The notes: a model not told the origin generated them from the letters alone. A stretch of DNA of 59,476 nt from Eubacterium sp. (GCA_022511205.1 JAFLRY010000008.1:1-59476); one strand, 5' to 3'; counted from the first letter of the stretch, positions 22,838 through 32,343 are shown. Translations and numbers: made by a program.

Positions 22838-24127
22838 CTATATTTTTCTTTGATTTGCCTTGCGTGAAATACTCAGCACCACGCCCGCCTCAAACAGAAG
22901 CATAACAAGGGCCGTGCCGCCGTAGCTGAAAAACGGAAGCGCGATACCCGTGTTTGGAATAGCGTCTGTAACCACGAGGATATTGAACACCGTTTGTATT
23001 CCGATCTGCGCGGTGATGCCCAGCGCAATGTATGAGCCGAATTTATCGCGCGCCTTCATTGATATTTGAATACCTCTGAGGACGAGAAGCACGAAAAGAA
23101 TAATTATAATTATCGCTCCGATGAAGCCAAGCTCTTCGCACACGATAGAAAAGATGAAGTCATTTTGCGGCTCTGAAACGTACATATATTTCTGCTTCGA
23201 GTTTCCAAGACCCACTCCGAAGAAGCCTCCCGAGCCGATAGCATAAAGCGAATTATTGATCTGCCATCTTCCCTTTAACGGCTCGAAATCCTTATCGGTG
23301 AAAGCCATCAGCTTATCCTGAACGTATTGCGGAAGCATATCGGGGAACATAAACACCACGATCACCGCCGCGGCTACGACGATTACCCCAAGCCAGAACA
23401 GCCACTTATTTGAACCGCCCGCAAACATTATTGAAGCGCCGATCAAAAACATAAGTATCGTGCAGGAAACGTGGTTTTCAAGCACGATCAGTCCGCAGAA
23501 AACGGCAATGATAGCAAGCGGAAAGAATATGCCGTATTTGAAGGTTTTGATCTTGCCTGCGAATTTTGAGAAAAACACGGCAAGCGTGACGATCAACACA
23601 AACTTCGCGACCTCGGAGGGCTGAAAGGTAACTCCGCTGAAAAGCGGAATATAACGCCTGAACTTTTCGCCGTTTCCGGAGGTTTTTCCGTTGTTGTAAA
23701 ATAAAACGACAACGAGAAGCAGCATGCTGACGGGAAGCATTATTTTTAAAAGATCTTTATAAATTTTGTAATCGAGCTTAGACGCAACGATCATCGCAAC
23801 GAAGCCAACTACCGCGAATATCAATTGCTTTATGAAATATGAATAAGAGTTATCGGACTGATAATATGCCGTTGGATAAGAGGCGGAGAGCAGCATTACA
23901 AGCCCTATCGCCAGCAATAGCATCGTCAGCGCGAAAAAAACGATATCAAATTCGCCCGTTATAAAGAAATCGGACAGCCTTGCCAAATGAAAGGTTTTGC
24001 GTGATTTAACGACCTTTTCCGAAGCCTCTTGACGCCTACCCTCTCTGTTGAAAGCATTATCATCAGGCTCCGGCGTGCGGCGCGGATAGCGCATAGGCGG
24101 ATCAATAGGCGGAAATCTGTCTGCCAT
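22838..24127 (-). CDS. ftsW: SEDS glycosyltransferase FtsW (SpoVE/RodA family)
   Basis: This polytopic membrane protein (429 residues, ~10 helices) of the SEDS family polymerises lipid II into glycan strands together with a class B PBP. After a basic cytoplasmic N-terminus of ~60 residues, motifs include GEKFRRYIPLFSGVTFQPSE and VAKFVLIVTLA, then NDFIFSIVCEELGFIG and the C-terminal PNTGIALPFFSYGGTALVML. Its place between mraY and murG marks it as the divisome member FtsW; SpoVE is an alternative, since the cluster's PBP is SpoVD-like. AAAGGAG precedes the ATG. Confidence 0.92.
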   Translation of the reverse strand: MADRFPPIDPPMRYPRRTPEPDDNAFNREGRRQEASEKVVKSRKTFHLARLSDFFITGEFDIVFFALTMLLLAIGLVMLLSASYPTAYYQSDNSYSYFIKQLIFAVVGFVAMIVASKLDYKIYKDLLKIMLPVSMLLLVVVLFYNNGKTSGNGEKFRRYIPLFSGVTFQPSEVAKFVLIVTLAVFFSKFAGKIKTFKYGIFFPLAIIAVFCGLIVLENHVSCTILMFLIGASIMFAGGSNKWLFWLGVIVVAAAVIVVFMFPDMLPQYVQDKLMAFTDKDFEPLKGRWQINNSLYAIGSGGFFGVGLGNSKQKYMYVSEPQNDFIFSIVCEELGFIGAIIIIILFVLLVLRGIQISMKARDKFGSYIALGITAQIGIQTVFNILVVTDAIPNTGIALPFFSYGGTALVMLLFEAGVVLSISRKANQRKI

Positions 24128-24174
24128 AATAGCACTCCTTTCACAAAATTAATAAAGTAAAACGATCAATAGAA

Positions 24175-25218
24175 TTACGATCCGAAATAAACCAAAAGAT
24201 AAGCGATAACGCAGCCAACGGCGTTAACGAGTGAGAATATAACGCATATCTTCTTTTCCTTCCAGCCGCACATCTCGAAATGATGATGGATGGGCGCCAT
24301 TTTGAATATGCGCTTTCCGTGGGTGATCTTGAAATAGCCGATCTGGATAATATCGCTCATGGTTTCGCAAACGTAAATAATTCCTATGGGAAGAAGTAAA
24401 AACGGGCATTTCAGGCAAAAGCCCAGCGCGGCGACTAAGCCGCCTAAGAACAGCGAGCCCGTATCTCCCATAAAGACCTTGGCGGGATTCCAGTTCCATA
24501 CGAGGAAGCCGCAAACACCACCGAGGAGCGCGCCCGCGAGAATACCCATTCCCGCAAATTTTTGAAACGCCGCGATAGCGATGAAAGTAACCGCAACCAC
24601 TGCCGTTACGGAGGAGCAAAGTCCGTCTATACCGTCAGTAAGATTAACAGAATTAACACAACCGTAAATTATTATTACTGAAACGATCCAAAAAACAACC
24701 GCCGTGAACAGATTTTTTTCAAAATTCAGCGTTCCGATAAAAGGAACGTACCAAACGGTGTTGTGTGAAAGCCAAAGCGTTAAAACGTAGCCTAAGGACA
24801 TAATGAGCTGACCGAGCGTTTTCTGCTTTGAGGAAAGGCCTTTGTTTCTTTTAAGCTTGATTTTAATGAAGTCATCGGTAAAGCCGACGATCCCGTTTCC
24901 GAGAGCAAGCAGTATGCTGGCAATGATAAGCACGATTTCTCTGCCCTTGATGATATCCGAAAAATCGGTTTGCAGATTCCCGCCTGAGCCAACGAAAATC
25001 GAAGCTGAAATGATAACTGCGGCAATGATACCTATCATGAACATAAGGCCGCCCATGTTAGGCGTGCCCTGCTTTGCCTTGTGCCACGACGGACCGATTT
25101 CAAGAATGGTCTGCCCGAATTTCAGCTTGCGAAGCCACGGAATAATAACGAAGCCCAAAGCCGCGGTGATCCCAAAGGCAATTATCGCACTTATAATGAT
25201 TGCAACTGTCATACTCAT
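24175..25218 (-). CDS. mraY: Phospho-MurNAc-pentapeptide transferase MraY
   Basis: MraY transfers phospho-MurNAc-pentapeptide from UDP to undecaprenyl phosphate, forming lipid I. The 347-residue polytopic protein shows the family motifs KAKQGTPNMGGLMF (as AKQGTPNMGG), GFTDDFIKIKLKRNKGLSSK with the Asp pair, NLTDGIDGLCSSVTAV, VFMGDTGSLFLGG and the metal-site loop KMAPIHHHFEMCGW. GGTGG precedes the ATG; the gene follows murF directly. No murD lies between it and ftsW, where many dcw clusters carry it. Confidence 0.97.
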   Translation of the reverse strand: MSMTVAIIISAIIAFGITAALGFVIIPWLRKLKFGQTILEIGPSWHKAKQGTPNMGGLMFMIGIIAAVIISASIFVGSGGNLQTDFSDIIKGREIVLIIASILLALGNGIVGFTDDFIKIKLKRNKGLSSKQKTLGQLIMSLGYVLTLWLSHNTVWYVPFIGTLNFEKNLFTAVVFWIVSVIIIYGCVNSVNLTDGIDGLCSSVTAVVAVTFIAIAAFQKFAGMGILAGALLGGVCGFLVWNWNPAKVFMGDTGSLFLGGLVAALGFCLKCPFLLLPIGIIYVCETMSDIIQIGYFKITHGKRIFKMAPIHHHFEMCGWKEKKICVIFSLVNAVGCVIAYLLVYFGS

Positions 25219-25219
25219 T

Positions 25220-26575
25220 TTACTTCCACCTTTTATACAATTCTGTTATCACGTCTTCAAGATGCATTCCTCTGCTTGCCTTAAAGACGATTGCATCCGA
25301 GCTTTCTGCAAGCTCGTAGATTTTATCTGCTAAAGCCTCTTTCGTTTCGAATAAAAAGGCATTTTCAAGGCCGTTTGCCTTGGCGCCGTCAATTATATGC
25401 TTTGATTCGTTTCCGAAGCAAAGGAGATAATCAACGCCGTTTTGCGCCGCCGTTTCGCCGACAGAATAATGCGCCTGTTTAGAGTATTCCCCAAGCTCCA
25501 GCATATCCGAAAGAACGGCGATTTTTTTATTGCCCTTTGTCCGTGAGAGCGTTTGGAGCGCCGCCCTCATTGAATCGGGAGATGCGTTATAGCAATCCTC
25601 TATACAGGTTATTCCGTTTACAACGGTGCTTTTCTGTCTCATTCCCTCGGGTTCATATTTGCTGAGGGCGTCTGCCGCCGCCTGCGGATCAACACCGAGG
25701 AAATAGCCTGCGGCGAATGCCGCCAGCGCGTTATACACATTATGTATCCCGATAAGGGGAATAACTACCTTTTGCTCTTTAGCGAAATATTTAACGGTAA
25801 ACTGCGTTTCGCCGTTAGCTTCCTTAATGTCTGTAGCCTTGAAATCGGCGTCACAATCAATGCCGAAAAAGTAAACCTTGTGCTTATCGGCTTTGACTGT
25901 TGAGAGCAGATCGTTGTCTCCGTTAAGAATAAGCGGAGCGCCCTCGGCAAGCCCTTCAAGGATCTCAAGCTTCGCTTTAAGTATGCCCTCTCTTGAGCCA
26001 AGATTTTCAATATGGGAAACGCCTACGTTGGTGATGATTCCAACGGTCGGCCTCGCGGCGCGGGTCAGTCTGCTGATCTCTCCGAAATGGTTCATACCCA
26101 TTTCGATGACCGCCGCCTCAACTGCTGAATCGATCTGAAAAAGCATTTGCGGAAGCCCGATCTCATTATTGAGATTTCCCAAGGTTTTAATTGCGTTATA
26201 CTTGGCATTTACCACCAGATAAGTGAACTCCTTCGTAGTGGTTTTGCCGACAGAACCTGTAAGCCCCACAACGGGGATATTGAATTTGCTTCTGTAATAG
26301 CCCGAAAGCTCGAGAAGCGCTTTGGCGGTGTCATTGACCTTAACGTAAGCGCCGTTCACCTCGATATCTTCGCTTATCATTACAGCCGCCGCGCCCTTTT
26401 CTAAGGCTTCATCTATAAAAGCGTGGGCATCAAAGCGAGCGCCCCTTATACAGATAAAAAGGCAACCCTTCGTGATCTTTCTCGTGTCTATGCAAACGGC
26501 GTTGATTTCAACGTCCTTGCCGCCATATGCTCCGCCGCAGGCTTTCGCTATTTCGGATAGCTTTAGAATTTCCAT
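25220..26575 (-). CDS. murF: UDP-MurNAc-tripeptide D-Ala-D-Ala ligase MurF
   Basis: MurF completes the pentapeptide by adding D-Ala-D-Ala. Three domains are visible: the N-terminal UDP-binding part (~1-85), a central ATPase with GLTGSVGKTTTKEF (P-loop) and IEMGMNHFGEISRL, and the C-terminal ligase domain with EDCYNASPDSMRAAL. Length (451) is normal. GGAGAAT precedes the ATG, one base after the murE stop, so murE and murF are translated as a pair. Confidence 0.96.
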   Translation of the reverse strand: MEILKLSEIAKACGGAYGGKDVEINAVCIDTRKITKGCLFICIRGARFDAHAFIDEALEKGAAAVMISEDIEVNGAYVKVNDTAKALLELSGYYRSKFNIPVVGLTGSVGKTTTKEFTYLVVNAKYNAIKTLGNLNNEIGLPQMLFQIDSAVEAAVIEMGMNHFGEISRLTRAARPTVGIITNVGVSHIENLGSREGILKAKLEILEGLAEGAPLILNGDNDLLSTVKADKHKVYFFGIDCDADFKATDIKEANGETQFTVKYFAKEQKVVIPLIGIHNVYNALAAFAAGYFLGVDPQAAADALSKYEPEGMRQKSTVVNGITCIEDCYNASPDSMRAALQTLSRTKGNKKIAVLSDMLELGEYSKQAHYSVGETAAQNGVDYLLCFGNESKHIIDGAKANGLENAFLFETKEALADKIYELAESSDAIVFKASRGMHLEDVITELYKRWK

Positions 26576-26576
26576 A

Positions 26577-28004
26577 TTATTCTCCTAAGATTTCAGCTAT
26601 AACTTCCCTCTCGTCAAAATGGATCGTCCCCGTGGGAAGGATCTGATAAGTCTCATGGCCCTTACCTGCGAGCAGGATTATATCGTCCTTTTGCGCGTGA
26701 TCCATTGCCCATTTAATAGCGTCTCGTCTGCTTTCAACCACCGTGTAGGGAGTTGAAACGCCCTTCATCCCCTCAAGGATATCCTCGATGATTGCTGTGG
26801 GATTTTCCGAGCGCGGGTTATCCGAAGTTACAACGCAGAAATCGGAAAGCTCCGCCGCAATTTTACCCATCTTCGGGCGCTTCGTTCTGTCTCTGTCTCC
26901 GCCGCAGCCAAACAGAGTAACTACTCTGCCCTTTGCGATCTCACGAAGCGAGGAAATGATATTTTCCAGCCCGTCCGGTGAATGGGCGTAATCTATGATG
27001 ACGGTGTAGTCCGTATTGGTGGGAACGACCTCGATCCTGCCCTTAACGCCGTTTGACTTACCGATCGCGCCGAGGACGTCTCTGTAATCAATGCCCAGCG
27101 ATACCGCAACGGTTGAAGCGCAAAGCGAATTATAAACCGAAAATCTTCCCGGGATCGGGCAGCTGAGCCTGCCTATAAAATCGGAAACAAGCTCGTATTC
27201 AACGCCGTCTGCCTTAAAGCGAACGTTTTTGGCGCAGAAATCGGCGCTGTTGGTGTTTACCGCATAGGTAACCACCTTGCAGGGAAGGCCGTCAACGATC
27301 TTCAGACCGTTCGCATCGTCCGCATTCGTTACGGCAATATCGCAGTTTTCAAAAAGAATGCGCTTGGCGTTGAAGTAGTTTTCCCAAGTCTTGTGATAAT
27401 CAAGATGATCCTGTGTAAGATTCGTGAACGCGCCGGCAAGGAAGTGAAGCCCTTTCACTCTGCCCTGGGCGAGAGCCTGAGAGGAAACCTCCATAACGCA
27501 GTATTCACAGCCCGCATCTGCCATAAGCCTGAAGAGCTTTTGAAGCTCATAGGGATCGGGGGTGGTGTATTTGGCGGGGTAGATCTCGTCGCCAACCATA
27601 TTCTGAACAGTTCCGATAAGCCCAACCTTTTTGCCCACGTTTTCAAGGATCTGCTTAATTAAAAACGTGGTGGTGGTCTTTCCGTTCGTTCCCGTAAGTC
27701 CGATAAGCTTCAGCTTTTCAGCGGGATTTCCGAAGAAATTCGCGCAGATCGGTGAAAACACCGAGCGGGTATCGGATACTATTATCTGCTTATCAAGCCC
27801 GAGATCGCGTTCAACGACTACTGCCGCCGCGCCCTTTTGGAGCATTTCCCCGGCAACGTCGTGGCCGTCAAAGGTGTTTCCCTTGATGCACACGAAAAGC
27901 GTTCCGTCTTTAACGAGCCTTGAATCCTGGGCAACGTCAAGCACCTGCGCATCATCATAGGAATTAAGAACCTCTATTCCCCTCAAAACTTCCGATAATT
28001 TCAT
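26577..28004 (-). CDS. murE: UDP-MurNAc-tripeptide synthetase MurE (meso-DAP type)
   Basis: MurE adds the third residue to the muropeptide. The ATP site GLTGTNGKTTTTFLIKQ and LTQDHLDYHKTWENYFNAK are conserved. The substrate-recognition motif reads TSDNPRSENP; DNPR is the signature for meso-diaminopimelate, whereas lysine enzymes differ here, so the wall should be DAP-type. The start is the ATG at 28004, preceded by GGAGG; the longer frame reaches into spoVD and lacks support. Product length is 475 residues. It lies 31 bases after spoVD. Confidence 0.97.
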   Translation of the reverse strand: MKLSEVLRGIEVLNSYDDAQVLDVAQDSRLVKDGTLFVCIKGNTFDGHDVAGEMLQKGAAAVVVERDLGLDKQIIVSDTRSVFSPICANFFGNPAEKLKLIGLTGTNGKTTTTFLIKQILENVGKKVGLIGTVQNMVGDEIYPAKYTTPDPYELQKLFRLMADAGCEYCVMEVSSQALAQGRVKGLHFLAGAFTNLTQDHLDYHKTWENYFNAKRILFENCDIAVTNADDANGLKIVDGLPCKVVTYAVNTNSADFCAKNVRFKADGVEYELVSDFIGRLSCPIPGRFSVYNSLCASTVAVSLGIDYRDVLGAIGKSNGVKGRIEVVPTNTDYTVIIDYAHSPDGLENIISSLREIAKGRVVTLFGCGGDRDRTKRPKMGKIAAELSDFCVVTSDNPRSENPTAIIEDILEGMKGVSTPYTVVESRRDAIKWAMDHAQKDDIILLAGKGHETYQILPTGTIHFDEREVIAEILGE

Positions 28005-28035
28005 AGATATTCCTCCAAACCTTCGGTGCTTTCGC

Positions 28036-30264
28036 TTAGTCAAGCACCGATTCTGTTGATTTAAACGTTACTCTTATTACCGTTCCGATACCAACCTTAT
28101 TGCCCGCGGCCTCGCTTTGCTTATAAGCCACAACCTTTGAGCTTCTGGAATCGTTTCCGGTGATTATAATATTCAAATTGTATTCCGCGGCGCGCCTGTT
28201 CACCTCTGAAACAGTCAAACCTGAGAAATCGGGAACCGAAACGGTCTGCTCCTTATTCGCTTCCGTATAGAGAACTACGGTTCCGCCCCTCGGTGCTTCG
28301 CCTGATGACGGCGACTGTTTGATGACAGTGTTGCCGTTTCCAACGGTTTTGGGTGTGAAGCCGGCGTTTCTCAGCGTTGCTTTGGCGCTGTCGATATCCT
28401 TGCCTGAAACGCTGGGAACGCTTACGGATAAATGCTTTGCCTCATCATCCGAATAGCTGGGCTCAACTCCGAGCTGCTTCATCGCCTCCTCAACGACTGC
28501 CGCTGCGATGGGAGCGCAGATCGCGCCGCCGCCGAGATCCTGATTCGGTTCGTCACAAAGAATAATCATGGCGACCTGGGGATCGTCAACAGGAGCGATT
28601 GCTGAAAAAGAAACGATGTATTTATCTTTTTCGCCCGCTGCCGATTCGCCGAGCTTCGTTGAAGTACCCGTTTTACCGCCAACGTTGTAGCCTGCAACGT
28701 ATCCGTTTTTACCCGTTCCGTTGTCTACAACGGATTTCATCATTTGGAGTACCTTTTCGGAGGTCTCCTTGCTTATTACCTGTCTTAGCGCGGTAGGCTC
28801 AGTTTTCGATATTATTTTATTATCCGCATCCTTGATTTCAGATACGATATACGGTTTTAAAAGCGTACCGCCGTTGGCAATCGCGCTCAGCGCAGTGCAA
28901 ATCTGTATCGGGCTCATATTGTTCGTCTGACCGAATGACGCCGAGGACAGCTCAACGATTCCGTATTGATTTTCGTTGTAATACTGCGGGCGCGCCTCAC
29001 CGGGAAGGTCTATGCCGGTTCTCTGCGAAAAGCCGAAGCCCTCGAAGTATTTGTAGTAGTTACGCACACCCATTCTCTGCCCTATGGTAATGAAAAACGG
29101 GTTGCAGGAATTTTCAAGTCCCTGCGTGAAGGTCTCAAATCCATGGCCCGGTCGGTAATGGCAATGCATCGTGTAATCCTCAACCTGTATCGCGCCTGTA
29201 CAGGTGTAGGTTGTATTGAGCGTGGCAACGCCCTCTTCAAGCGCACCCGCCGCCATAAACACCTTGTAAACAGAGCCGGGAACGTAGGTGTCAGCCACCG
29301 TGAAGTTTCTCCACTGCCTCTGAACGTAATAGCTTTCGAGTTCGGCCTTTTTGTCGGAATCCTCTTCTTTTCTTATATTCTCGAGATATTTATCGTAAAC
29401 AACCGTTCTGGGATCGTTGCAATCGTAATCGGGAAGCGACGCCATCGCAAGGATCGCTCCGGTGTTACAATTCATAACAACGCCGTAGGTTCCCTTTGCG
29501 TTGTACTCCTCAAGGGCATCTCTCAGCTCCTGCTCCAAAACGTACTGTATGGAGCTGTTTATTGAAAGCACGAGAGAGTTTCCGTCCTGCGCGGGAATCG
29601 TGGTTTCAAAATCCTCCATAATGGAGCTTGAAACGGCACTGTTTACGGAAATTATTCTTCCGTTAACGCCTTTGAGCTGTTCATCGTAATAAGCTTCAAG
29701 ACCTTCAAGTCCCTGATTATCCGAGCCGGTGAAGCCTAAAACACACGAAGCAAGCGAGCCGTAGGGATAATATCTTCTCGTGGTCTCCTCAAAGCCGATA
29801 CAGCTTCTCAGCTTATATGACTTATTGGCCGCGTCGCTCATAAAATCAGCGATCTGCTTGCGGATCTTATACTCAACCTTACGGGCAACGACAACGTACT
29901 TGGTATCGTCCCTTTCGGAGCTCTCATAAAGTTCCTGTTTTTTTTCGCTGTCAAACCCGAGAACGTCGGAAAGGAAATCGACTATCACCGATCTGTTTGT
30001 ATCATTAATGTTTGACGGATCAATAAAAATATTATACACAGTGGCGGACTGGGCAAGAACGTTTCCCAAGCTATCATATATCGTTCCCCTGCTTGCCTCG
30101 ATCTCCTTATCGGAGAGCTGCTGATTCTGCGCCTTTTCGGCGTATTCCTCTCCGTGAACGATTTGAAAATGAAACAGGCGGGAAATACCCCAAACGAAAA
30201 GAAGCACTATAACAAGAAAAAGTATAAAAGTTCTTGAAGTGCAAAGCCTTTTAAATCTCTCCAT
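28036..30264 (-). CDS. spoVD: Class B penicillin-binding protein with two PASTA domains (SpoVD/PBP2B type)
   Basis: This septal transpeptidase has a short cytoplasmic N-terminus, one membrane helix (~12-32), a dimerisation domain starting ASRGTIYDSLGNVLAQSA, and a transpeptidase domain. The active-site motifs are PGSVYKVF (SxxK), NSCNPF (SxN) and GGKTGTSTK (KTG). Two PASTA units end the protein (VSVPSVSGKDIDSAKATLRN and VSVPDFSGLTVSEVNRRAAE). PASTA-tailed class B PBPs in this place are SpoVD (spore cortex) or a vegetative FtsI/PBP2B; as the only PBP in the cluster it may serve division. ATG at 30264 follows GGCGGG. Confidence 0.92.
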   Translation of the reverse strand: MERFKRLCTSRTFILFLVIVLLFVWGISRLFHFQIVHGEEYAEKAQNQQLSDKEIEASRGTIYDSLGNVLAQSATVYNIFIDPSNINDTNRSVIVDFLSDVLGFDSEKKQELYESSERDDTKYVVVARKVEYKIRKQIADFMSDAANKSYKLRSCIGFEETTRRYYPYGSLASCVLGFTGSDNQGLEGLEAYYDEQLKGVNGRIISVNSAVSSSIMEDFETTIPAQDGNSLVLSINSSIQYVLEQELRDALEEYNAKGTYGVVMNCNTGAILAMASLPDYDCNDPRTVVYDKYLENIRKEEDSDKKAELESYYVQRQWRNFTVADTYVPGSVYKVFMAAGALEEGVATLNTTYTCTGAIQVEDYTMHCHYRPGHGFETFTQGLENSCNPFFITIGQRMGVRNYYKYFEGFGFSQRTGIDLPGEARPQYYNENQYGIVELSSASFGQTNNMSPIQICTALSAIANGGTLLKPYIVSEIKDADNKIISKTEPTALRQVISKETSEKVLQMMKSVVDNGTGKNGYVAGYNVGGKTGTSTKLGESAAGEKDKYIVSFSAIAPVDDPQVAMIILCDEPNQDLGGGAICAPIAAAVVEEAMKQLGVEPSYSDDEAKHLSVSVPSVSGKDIDSAKATLRNAGFTPKTVGNGNTVIKQSPSSGEAPRGGTVVLYTEANKEQTVSVPDFSGLTVSEVNRRAAEYNLNIIITGNDSRSSKVVAYKQSEAAGNKVGIGTVIRVTFKSTESVLD

Positions 30265-30313
30265 CACGTTCCCGCCTTAAAAATAATTTATATATTATAA
30301 TATTAATATTTTA

Positions 30314-30340
30314 GAGAGTTAAGAATTATTCTCAACTCTC
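30314..30340 (-). other. Hairpin in the ftsL-spoVD gap
   Basis: On the minus strand a 12-bp stem with one G-U pair (GAGAGTTGAGAA / TTCTTAACTCTC) has loop TAA. It is followed by an A/T-rich stretch, not a T-run, so it may be an attenuator or mRNA-processing hairpin rather than a simple terminator. Confidence 0.5.
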
Positions 30341-30395
30341 ACCACGCATATTTCTTTAAATAATACTGCAATATTCATTCAAATATTACACAAGT

Positions 30396-30418
30396 AGGGC
30401 GATATAAAATATCACCCT
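30396..30418 (-). other. Hairpin overlapping the ftsL stop codon
   Basis: On the minus strand a 10-bp stem with one T-G pair (AGGGTGATAT / ATATCGCCCT, loop TTT) includes the ftsL stop TGA. No T-run follows. It may stabilise the upstream mRNA end or modulate read-through to spoVD. Confidence 0.45.
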
Positions 30419-30963
30419 ATAGGTTCATTTATTACTTCGGGCGCGTCATCGGAAAGTGATGCCGTTCGCTCCGTCTTGTATTTTTCCACGTCAATATATC
30501 TTATCTGATCCGCCTGAAGCTTTACCATCCCCAGCTTGTTTACCGCGTAATCCTCGATCTGGTCGATCGTTACCAGCGCGTCAAGCTCGGCATTCGTGCA
30601 GATATTTTGATTGATTTCCCTCGTCAGCTCCGTTTTCAGCGCGGCGATTTCCCTTGTGTATTCATTTTTCAAAGCATAGGTGAAAAGCATTGCGAAAAGC
30701 ATTGAAACCGCAAGGGCAAGCACCAAAACGGTTGTGAAAGCCTGCCTGAACACACGATGCTGATCCGACAGCAGCTCGCTTTTGCTTTTCAATTTTTCGT
30801 TGCCGCTTACTACCGTTAAAGGTCTCTGTCTTCTTTCCCTTTCAGGGGCAGGCGCATATTTGGGCGCGGCGGAGGAACGCGTCAGATTGAAAGCGTTGAC
30901 AGCATCTGTCATTTCAATATCCGCGCTGTATGAATACCTGCGAAAATCGTTTGAATTCGTCAT
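30412..30963 (-). CDS. ftsL: FtsL-like cell division protein
   Basis: The 183-residue bitopic protein has a cytoplasmic N-terminus of ~85 residues, one membrane helix (~88-110, VLVLALAVSMLFAMLFTYAL) and a short coiled coil outside (EIAALKTELTREINQN, then VTIDQIEDYAVNKLGMVKLQ). FtsL forms a complex with DivIC and DivIB at the septum. Sequence similarity in this family is low; the assignment rests on topology, the zipper and location between rsmH and the PBP gene. AAAGGAGG lies eight bases upstream of the ATG. Confidence 0.85.
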   Translation of the reverse strand: MTNSNDFRRYSYSADIEMTDAVNAFNLTRSSAAPKYAPAPERERRQRPLTVVSGNEKLKSKSELLSDQHRVFRQAFTTVLVLALAVSMLFAMLFTYALKNEYTREIAALKTELTREINQNICTNAELDALVTIDQIEDYAVNKLGMVKLQADQIRYIDVEKYKTERTASLSDDAPEVINEPIG

Positions 30964-31001
30964 TTCATTTTCCTCCTTTATAAGTCTTGATTTTTATTCA
31001 A

Positions 31002-31922
31002 TCAGTATTTTTTAAAAGCTCTCAGCCTTGAGGATCTCGCTCTCGGGTTATCCTCAAGCTCCTCTTCGCCGGGTGATTTTGATTTAAACGGCAATTCTCC
31101 CTTGGGTTTGTTGCCGCATACGCACACGGGGAATTCCTTTGGACAGGTGCAGCCTCTTGTCCACTCGGAAAATTTTTCTTTAACGATCCTGTCCTCCAGC
31201 GAATGGAAGGTGATCACCGCAATTATTCCGCCGGGATTGAGGCATTCAAAAGCGTTTTCAAGGGCTTCGCTGAGCATATCAAGCTCACGGTTTACTTCAA
31301 TTCTGATTGCCTGAAAGGTCCTTCGCGCGGGATGGCCCTTTTTCAATTCCTTGGCAGGCATTGAGGCCTTGATGATATCGACAAGCTGAAAGGTGGTCTC
31401 GATCGGACTCACTTCCCTTGCCTTAACGATGTTTCTTGCAATGGAACGGCTGAATTTTTCCTCGCCGTATTTCCAAATCACCTGCGCAAGAGCCTGCTCG
31501 TCATAGGTGTTAACAACGTCGTAGGCGGAGAGTCCTTCCTTAGACATTCTCATATCAAGAGGCGCGTCCTGATGAAAGGAAAAGCCCCTGTCCCCGTTAT
31601 CAAGCTGAAAGGAGCTTACACCCAAATCAAGGAGCATTCCGTCTATACCGCTGAGCCCCAAATCGGAAACGATCGTTTTGATATTTGAAAAATTGCTGCG
31701 AACGATCGAAGCGTTTGAAAATTCGCCCAATCGCTCTTTCAAAACCGATATCGCATCAGGGTCCTGATCTATTGCGATGAGCCTTTTGGCGTGCTTTGCG
31801 ATCTCTTTTGAATGACCGCCGCCGCCCGCCGTACCGTCCGCGATTATTTTATTTTCATTTAATTCAAGAGCGGCGATCGCCTCGTCGAAAAGAACGCTTT
31901 TATGCTTAAATTCCATATTCAT
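31002..31922 (-). CDS. rsmH: 16S rRNA m4C1402 methyltransferase RsmH (MraW)
   Basis: RsmH methylates N4 of C1402 in the 16S rRNA decoding centre with S-adenosylmethionine. Seen: ADGTAGGGGHSKEIAKHAKR (SAM loop), AIDQDPDAI, LLDLGVSSFQLDNGDRGFSF and the C-terminal ITFHSLEDRIVKEKF. A Cys-rich stretch CTCPKEFPVCVCGNKPKGEL, common in the family, is kept. Two ATGs (31922 and 31916) overlap the 3' end of mraZ, so the start is coupled to mraZ translation; no clear ribosome binding site lies at normal distance. Length about 306 residues. Confidence 0.96.
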   Translation of the reverse strand: MNMEFKHKSVLFDEAIAALELNENKIIADGTAGGGGHSKEIAKHAKRLIAIDQDPDAISVLKERLGEFSNASIVRSNFSNIKTIVSDLGLSGIDGMLLDLGVSSFQLDNGDRGFSFHQDAPLDMRMSKEGLSAYDVVNTYDEQALAQVIWKYGEEKFSRSIARNIVKAREVSPIETTFQLVDIIKASMPAKELKKGHPARRTFQAIRIEVNRELDMLSEALENAFECLNPGGIIAVITFHSLEDRIVKEKFSEWTRGCTCPKEFPVCVCGNKPKGELPFKSKSPGEEELEDNPRARSSRLRAFKKY

Positions 31923-32343
31923 CAAGAATGTTTTCAACCTCTTGCTCGTCTATGCCGTTAAGCTGCTCGTTGAACAGATCGCAATTCCATATTTCAATTC
32001 TCTTGTTATTGCCGAAAATCTCAGCCTCGCTCTGATCAAAAAGCTCAACCTGGCGGCGAAGATTTTCATTGAGAAGCAATCTGCCCTGCCCGTCAAGGCT
32101 CATCTTTTCCGCGTTTGCTGAAAAGTAAAATTCAAGGCGCTTTCTGTCTTTCTGATTAACAGTGGTCTGAATTTTATTCATAAAATTATTCCACTCATCC
32201 ATAGGATAGAGAGCAAGGCACTTGCCGAAGCCGCGGGATGCGATGAATTCCTGGCCGAGTGACGCGCGCATATTGGCGGGAATTGATATTCTGCCCTTCG
32301 CGTCGATCTTATACGCTTTATGGCCAACAAAATACTCGTCCAT
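31906..32343 (-). CDS. mraZ: Transcriptional regulator MraZ
   Basis: MraZ is a DNA-binding protein of two AbrB-like swapped-hairpin domains that forms rings and represses its own dcw operon. The 145-residue product opens MDEYFVGHKAYKIDAKGRIS and has a second copy of the fold near KMSLDGQGRLLL, as usual. AAAGGAGG precedes the ATG. It is the first gene of the cluster, behind a consensus promoter whose start region carries several TGGGA boxes, the type of site that MraZ binds. Confidence 0.97.
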   Translation of the reverse strand: MDEYFVGHKAYKIDAKGRISIPANMRASLGQEFIASRGFGKCLALYPMDEWNNFMNKIQTTVNQKDRKRLEFYFSANAEKMSLDGQGRLLLNENLRRQVELFDQSEAEIFGNNKRIEIWNCDLFNEQLNGIDEQEVENILDEYGI

